From contig NC_090709.1 in NCBI RefSeq assembly GCF_040954835.1, forward strand, positions 41,052,490 through 41,116,489: a stretch of DNA of 64,000 nt, in the 5' to 3' direction. The stretch comes from Lepisosteus oculatus. Lineage: Eukaryota; Chordata; Actinopteri; Semionotiformes; Lepisosteidae. The first letter of the stretch is position 1. The number at the start of each line of letters is the position of its first letter. The notes beneath the pieces are model-generated. The model was not told the origin of the DNA, made no database searches, and was given only the letters and a program-made list of their open reading frames with translations. Positions 58,886 through 64,000 of the stretch are shown piece after piece. The position numbers and the translations under genes are program-made.

Positions 58886-61404
58886 TGTGATGGACTGGTG
58901 TCCTGTCCGGGGTGTGTGTGTGTGTGTGTGTCCTGTGATGGACTGGTGTCCTGTCCAGGGTGTGTGAGTGTGTGTGTGTCCTGTGACGGACTGGTGTCCT
59001 GTCCAGGGTGTGTGATTGTGTGTGTCCTGTGACGGACTGGTGTCCTGTCCAGGGTGTGTGAGGGTGTGTGTGTGTCCTGTGACGGACTGGTGTCCTGTCC
59101 AGGGTGTGTGAGTGTGTGTGTGTGTGTCCTGTGATGGACTGGTGTCCTGTCCAGGGTGAACCCTGCCTTGTGTGTGGATAATGGATAGATTATCTTATCA
59201 TCACATGACTCCTGCCTTGGCTACACTGTATCAGTTGCCGGTTACATTTCAGATGGCCTTTAAGAGGTTTTGAATTTCCCGAGTCCCTTCTCTTCCCAGC
59301 CCCCTCTCTCCCTCTCTCACCTCGTCCTTTCTTCCTCCGGAGGACACAGGCGGCGACGGGCAGCACCAGAGCCACGGCCAGGACCCCCATCACCACCACG
59401 GCGATGAAGCCCGCGTCGGGTTCGAGGTCCTCACCTGTCAGAAGAGGACGGGGAAGCCAGACGTTCAGGCGCAGCAAGCGCTGGAGTTTTCCTGGGCTCT
59501 GATCTGGGGATATCGGTGACGGCGTCCTACTTTCTCCTTCCACTAGGGGGAGCCCTTGGGCAGCACACACACACACACAAGCCGCCCCCCTACGCACAGC
59601 ACAAGAGATTCTGCGGCCTGTGGTTTGTGCTCGTCGGTGGCGTTGACGTTGGCTGAAGTCTGTCTGCATATAGCGCCTTATTCCGTCAGGGTGCGACAGT
59701 CTGCGGTCCTTACAACGACGGCGATTGCTGGTGGCGGTCAGGCCTCTGTACAGTAGCGCGCGGCGCGTACACCTGGCAGAGGTGGGAGGGGAAATGCTGG
59801 TAGTCTTGGAGTGTCTTCTGTCCTCATGTCCTCATGTGTCGCAGACTGAGTGTCCAGTCCTCATCCTGGCTGGTGTGTGCATTGTGTGTGTGTGTGCGCG
59901 CGCGTCTCTGGAAAGCTGGGACAAGCCGAAAGCCCGGTGGCATCCTTTAAGTGGGTCTCGTTAAGCCAATAACGAACCCATTCAGGGTCGTTAAGACCAG
60001 GAAGGACAGACCTGCGCAGATATACAGTACCAGCCCTCCTGGCCCAGGACTGACAGCTGGACAGAGAATCTCTCTCTCACCCCAGTCCACCTCCAGCCCG
60101 TTGTCCAGACCGCTGTGCTGGACCCTGCAGGTGTAGCGATGTCTCTCTCGGCGCTCCTCCTCTTCCTCGCTGAGCGCCAGGGTCTTCCTCAGCTGGTAGG
60201 TCCCGTCTCCGTTGGGCAGCACCTCCCCCCCTGTCAGCTCCTGCTCCGGGACGGGACGCCCGTCTCTCAGCAGGGTCAGCTCCAGGGCCCGGGGGTAGAA
60301 GCCGGTGGCCAGGCAGGTCACCTCCGTCCCCCCAGAAAAGGCGGATGTCTTCTGGAAGACCCGGACCCTGGGCTTGACTGCGGAGGAAGAGGAGCAGAGA
60401 AGAGGTCCCCTGAAGGACATGGAAAAGCACTGAAGAACTAGAACTGGAGAAACGTCTTTACTCAGACAGTGGTGGAGGTGGGGAACAAGCCGCCCAGCCC
60501 TGCTGTTGAAGCCGATACCCTGGCTCCTCTCCAGACACAGCTGGGTGAGCTCCTCCAGTCAGGACAGGAGGCTCTACTGTACAGAGAGGGGGCGGGGGTG
60601 GGGAACAAGCTGCCCAGCCCTGTGGTTGAAGCCGATGCCCTGGCTCCTCTCCAGACACAGCTGGGTGAGCTCCTCCAGTCAGGACAGGAGGCTCTACTGT
60701 ACACAGAGGGGGGCGGGGGTGGGGAACAAGCCGCCCAGCCCTGTGGCTCTCCAGACGCAGCTGGGGGAGCCCACTGTGACACACCTCTCCTCATCAGGAC
60801 GTGCCCGTCCTGCTCCAGGTATCTCTTCAGCAGCTTCAGGCACATGGGCTGGTAGACGTTGATGACCGCGATCTTATAGCCCTCCAGGAAGAGCTTGTCG
60901 TAGATGGCGCCGGGGTCGAGGGGGCTGTAACTGAATCTCTCCATGTCGTAGGTCAGCAACCCCTGGCCGTCGTAGGCATCGGCCGTCCTGAAGCGGGCGG
61001 CCCCGCCCTCGTCCAGCTCACAGCCGCTGATCCTCTGGTACGTGTGGACGCCTGGGGGGACACACGGACAACTTCTGTCCCGCAGCGTAGGCTGGGATGA
61101 GCTCTTTGATTCGTGTAGTGGGCCACAGACTGGGGCAGCTGGGGTCTGTCCCAGCAAGGAACAGGCACAAGGCAGGGCTCACCCTGGACAGGACAGCAGT
61201 CCATCACAGGACACACACACACACTCACACACCCTGGACAGGACACCAGTCCATCACAGAACACACACAGTCACACACCCTGGACAGGACACCAGTCCAT
61301 CACAGGACACACACACACTCACACACCCTGGACAGGACACCAGTCCATCACAGGACACACACACACTCACACACACACCCTGGACAGGACACCAGTCCAT
61401 CACA

Positions 61405-61452
<48 letters not shown>

Positions 61453-62040
61453 TCACACACCCTGGACAGGACACCAGTCCATCACAGGACACACACACAC
61501 TCACACCCTGGACAGGACACCAGTCCATCACAGGACACACACACTCACACACCCTGGACAGGACACCAGTCCATCACAGGACACACACACACTCACACAC
61601 CCTGGACAGGACAGCAGTCCATCACAGGACACACACTCACACACCCTGGACAGGACACCAGTCCATCACAGGACACACACTCACACACCCTGGACAGGAC
61701 ACCAGTCCATCACAGGACACACACTCACACACCCTGGACAGGACACCAGTCCATCACCAGTCCGGGAGAAGTAACCCACCAGCGCTGTGGTTGAAGCGCC
61801 CCATCACGTACGCCAGCTTCCGCCTCATGTCCCGCTGGAAGTCGCGGACGATCGCTTCCCTGTCCTCGGCGTCGTCGAAGGCGCCCCCGCCCGGGCGCCA
61901 GTCCCGCCGCGACACCAGCTCCCCCGCGGCGCTGTTGTAGTACTCCACCTGCACGCCGTCCACCACGCCCACCCCCGACAGCTCGGGGAGCTCGGGGCTC
62001 CCCACCACCAGCGTGCCGAGGTACCACAGGTAGTGCCTGC
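58236..62040 (-). CDS. MHC class I heavy chain, gene 2, leader exon not found
   Basis: Paralogue of gene 1 in opposite orientation. Exons on minus: alpha1 62040-61780, alpha2 61051-60785, alpha3 60377-60081, connecting/transmembrane 59434-59321, last tail exon 58279-58236 (ends ETSSNSSGP). All phases are 1 and exon lengths match gene 1 except alpha1, one codon longer. Alpha1 begins GRHYLWYLGT (Tyr7) and ends GRFNHSAG (Arg84, Asn86 sequon). Alpha2 has GVHTYQ, SGCELDEGG, YQPMCLKLLKRYL; Lys146 and Tyr171 are kept, but positions 143 and 147 are Ile and Leu and 159 is Val. Transmembrane VVVMGVLAVALVLPVAACVL. The gene-1 tail exon with YTEAQ has no counterpart in 58280-59320, where a dispersed element with a minisatellite sits; the reading frame survives without it. 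I found no leader exon up to 64000, so it is annotated as partial. Confidence 0.88.
58380..59165 (+). mobile_element. Dispersed SINE/LINE-tail-like element with internal minisatellite
   Basis: Order: GTGTGGAGTTTGCATGTTCTC, GGGTTTCCTCCCACAGTCC, then about 13 copies of the GATGGACTGGTGTCCTGTCC unit, then CAGGGTGAACCCTGCCTTGTG. This is the fullest copy here and shows that the minisatellites at 0.9, 34.5, 40.4 and 61.2 kb are internal expansions of one element. It lies antisense in an MHC gene 2 intron. Confidence 0.65.
60465..60765. repeat. 121-bp tandem array, about 2.5 copies, MHC gene 2 intron 3
   Basis: Orientation as at 1-190. It lies between the alpha2 and alpha3 exons; the same intron of gene 1 has none. 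Confidence 0.92.
61140..61755 (-). repeat. GATGGACTGG minisatellite in MHC gene 2 intron 2
   Basis: About 13 copies. On the gene's sense strand the array ends with CAGGGTGAGCCCTGCCTTG and GGGACAGACCCCAGCTGCC, homologous to the end of the array in gene 1 intron 2. Confidence 0.92.
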
Positions 62041-62094
62041 CTGGAAAACAGACGGGATTCTGGGTCCCTACATCTCCTCATGGCGTCTGGGGAG

Positions 62095-63205
62095 AAGTGT
62101 CACGCTGGAGGAACTGAGGCTCTTTAGTCTGAAGGGAGCATCAGAGGAACTGAGTCTCTTGAGTCTGAAGGAAGCATCAGAGGAACTGAGTCTCTTGAGT
62201 CTGAAGGGAGCATCAGAGGAACTGAGGCTCTTTAGTCTGAAGGGAGCATCAGAGGAACTGAGTCTCTTTAGTCTGAAGGAAGCATCAGAGGGACTGAGGC
62301 TCTTTAGTCTGAAGGGAGGGTCCCGCACTGACAGGCTGCAGGAACTGAGTCTCTTTAGTCTGAAGGGAGCGTCCCGCACTGACAGGCTGGAGGAACTGAG
62401 TCTCTTCAGTCTGAAGGGAGCGTCCCACACTGACAGGCTGCAGGAACTGAGTCTCTTTAGTCTGAAGGGAGCGTCCCGCACTGACAGGCTGGAGGAACTG
62501 AGTCTCTTCAGTCTGAAGGGAGCGTCCCACACTGACAGGCTGCAGGAACTGAGTCTCTTTAGTCTGAAGGGAGCATCCCGCACTGACAGGCTGGAGGAAC
62601 TGAGTCTCTTCAGTCTGAAGGGAGTGTCCCGCACTGACAGGCTGGAGGAACTGAGTCTCTTTAGTCTGAAGGGAGTGTCCCGCACTGACAGGCTGGAGGA
62701 ACTGAGTCTCTTCAGTCTGAAGGGAGGGTCCCGCACTGACAGGCTTGAGGAACTGAGTCTCTTCAGTCTGAAGGGAGCGTCCCACACTGACAGGCTGCAG
62801 GAACTGAGTCTCTTTAGTCTGAAGGGAGGGTCCTGCACTGACAGGCCGGAGGAACTGAGTCTCTTTAGTCTGAAGGGAGTGTCCCACACTGACAGGCTGG
62901 AGGAACTGAGTCTCTTCAGTCTGAAGGGAGGGTCCCGCACTGACAGGCTGGAGGAACTGAGTCTCTTCAGTCTGAAGGGAGCGTCCCACACTGACAGGCT
63001 GCAGGAACTGAGTCTCTTCAGTCTGAAGGGAGGGTCCCGCACTGACAGGCCGGAGGAACTGAGTCTCTTTAGTCTGAAGGGAGCGTCCCGCACTGACAGG
63101 CTGGAGGAACTGAGTCTCTTCAGTCTGAAGGGAGGGTCCCGCACTGACAGGCCGGAGGAACTGAGTCTCTTTAGTCTGAAGGGAGGGACCCGCACTGATT
63201 CTGGC
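62095..63205. repeat. 36/51-bp minisatellite upstream of MHC gene 2 alpha1
   Basis: About 6 copies of a 36 bp unit (GAGGAACTGAGTCTCTT, AGTCTGAAGGGAGCATCA), then about 17 copies of a 51 bp form with CCGCACTGACAGGCTGGAG added. Both are multiples of three, so ORFs of 479, 383 and 234 codons run through it; they are not genes. Confidence 0.93.
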
Positions 63206-63229
63206 TCCTTGACAACCATGAATTAGAGG

Positions 63230-64000
63230 AAGTGGTTAGATGGATCAGCATGTCGAGTTTATTAGGAAATACAGATTCGCAGTTTCACTCAGAGAACAGA
63301 AACGCTGAAAAGGCGTTTTTTTTTTTTGTTTTGGGGGGGGGGGTCTGTTTTCACGCCGCAGCTGCGCTCAGCTTTTTCATCGAACGATTCTATCACGCCT
63401 CCGCGCGCCTCGCTGCCAGCTCGGTGGGCGCCTCGCGGCCGGGGCGCCGCCAGGTGTGCTTTGTGCTTCCGGGGCTGCGTCCGGCGCGAGGCCGTTAGGA
63501 GCCCCCGCAGGTGTGCCCGCGAGCCCGTTAAGGGGGCACACGTGCGATCAAAGGGAGCCGCCGACGGCTCGACGTCACACCCCGATAACGTCACCCGCGG
63601 TTTTGCCAACGCGACAGAAAAAACCCAAGAGTTTTGCAGACGCCTCTTGCGAGAGCCCCGTTTCGGTTCCCTCTTCCCTTACCCACCTCCCCCCCCGGTC
63701 TGCCCCCCAGCTCCTTCAGCCCGTCTTCCAGGGCTGTCGGACCGGGCGCACAAGTCGCGCTGGGGACGTCACTTCTGCCGTCGTCCGAAAACGATGAATT
63801 ACAGAGGCTATTCTGTTGTCACGCCGATAGCAGTTCGATACATATACACTCGTATTTTTCTCATATACCCCTCTATATAAGAACATTTAAATATATATCC
63901 ATCCTTGTATTCATTCTTGAATTGCTACATCTGTTCTTTTTCTTTTCCTGTTTACAGCCGTAATATTGTACCCGTGCAATACATTTATATTTCTATTTTA
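63230..64000. other. Unassigned sequence, CpG-rich 63.35-63.75 kb
   Basis: No exon recognised on either strand. CRE-like GACGTCAC (63571-63578) and AACGTCACC (63586-63594) occur in a CpG-rich stretch, which could be promoter DNA for MHC gene 2 or a neighbour, but I see no leader exon to anchor it. The last 200 bp are AT-rich. Confidence 0.4.

Noticed and set aside
62068-63226. 479-codon plus and 383-codon minus ORFs with leucine-rich-repeat look
   Set aside because: The unit is a multiple of three and both strands are open. Periodicity is 12 or 17 residues, not the 20-29 of LRR proteins.

Overview
This is a window of vertebrate nuclear DNA, most likely from a ray-finned fish. The evidence is spliced genes with GT-AG introns, MHC class I genes with fish-like domains, a tRNA-derived SINE, LINE-1-, CR1- and Rex1/L2-like relics, and very dense minisatellites. 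I cannot fix the species. Divergent class I genes beside VARS2 would suit a non-teleost such as a gar or bowfin, but that is inference.

Layout. (1) 0.4-35.8 kb, minus strand: VARS2, mitochondrial valyl-tRNA synthetase, 29 coding exons. I could follow every splice junction in phase, giving 3192 nt and 1063 residues. About 90% of the locus is intronic tandem repeat. A CpG-rich promoter lies at about 35.45-35.9 kb. (2) 36-39.1 kb: dispersed repeats (two LINE-1 3' relics, a SINE nested in a ~530 bp element). (3) 39.3-44.1 kb, plus strand: a complete seven-exon MHC class I gene. (4) 44.2-47.3 kb: repeats and a Rex1/L2-like LINE relic. (5) 47.8-50.1 kb, plus strand: PPP1R11 (protein phosphatase 1 inhibitor-3), three exons, with an apparent one-base deletion in exon 3. 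(6) 50.4-53.8 kb: tandem repeats. (7) 53.9-56.6 kb, minus strand: a GC-rich two-exon candidate gene I do not recognise. (8) 57-58 kb: a dispersed repeat and a decayed Ig-like exon. (9) 58.1-62.0 kb, minus strand: a second MHC class I gene with alpha1, alpha2, alpha3, transmembrane and tail exons but no visible leader exon. (10) 62.1-64 kb: a minisatellite and unannotated sequence. VARS2 and PPP1R11 both lie in the class I part of the human MHC, so this looks like an ancient piece of MHC synteny.

The most unusual feature is how the minisatellites relate to splice sites. In VARS2 introns 4 and 26 the repeat unit contains the 3' splice site plus the first bases of the next exon. In intron 14 the unit starts exactly at the 5' splice site, so the intron carries over a hundred copies of a donor-like junction. 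In MHC gene 1 a two-copy, 115 bp duplication spans the intron 1/exon 2 acceptor and looks like the first step of the same process. One ~62 bp unit with a pyrimidine tract and acceptor-like end sits in VARS2 intron 24 and in PPP1R11 intron 1, and part of it ends PPP1R11 intron 2; in all three it is in sense orientation and runs to the acceptor. Splice-junction-seeded intron growth, and possibly a portable acceptor module, is my main candidate for something undescribed.
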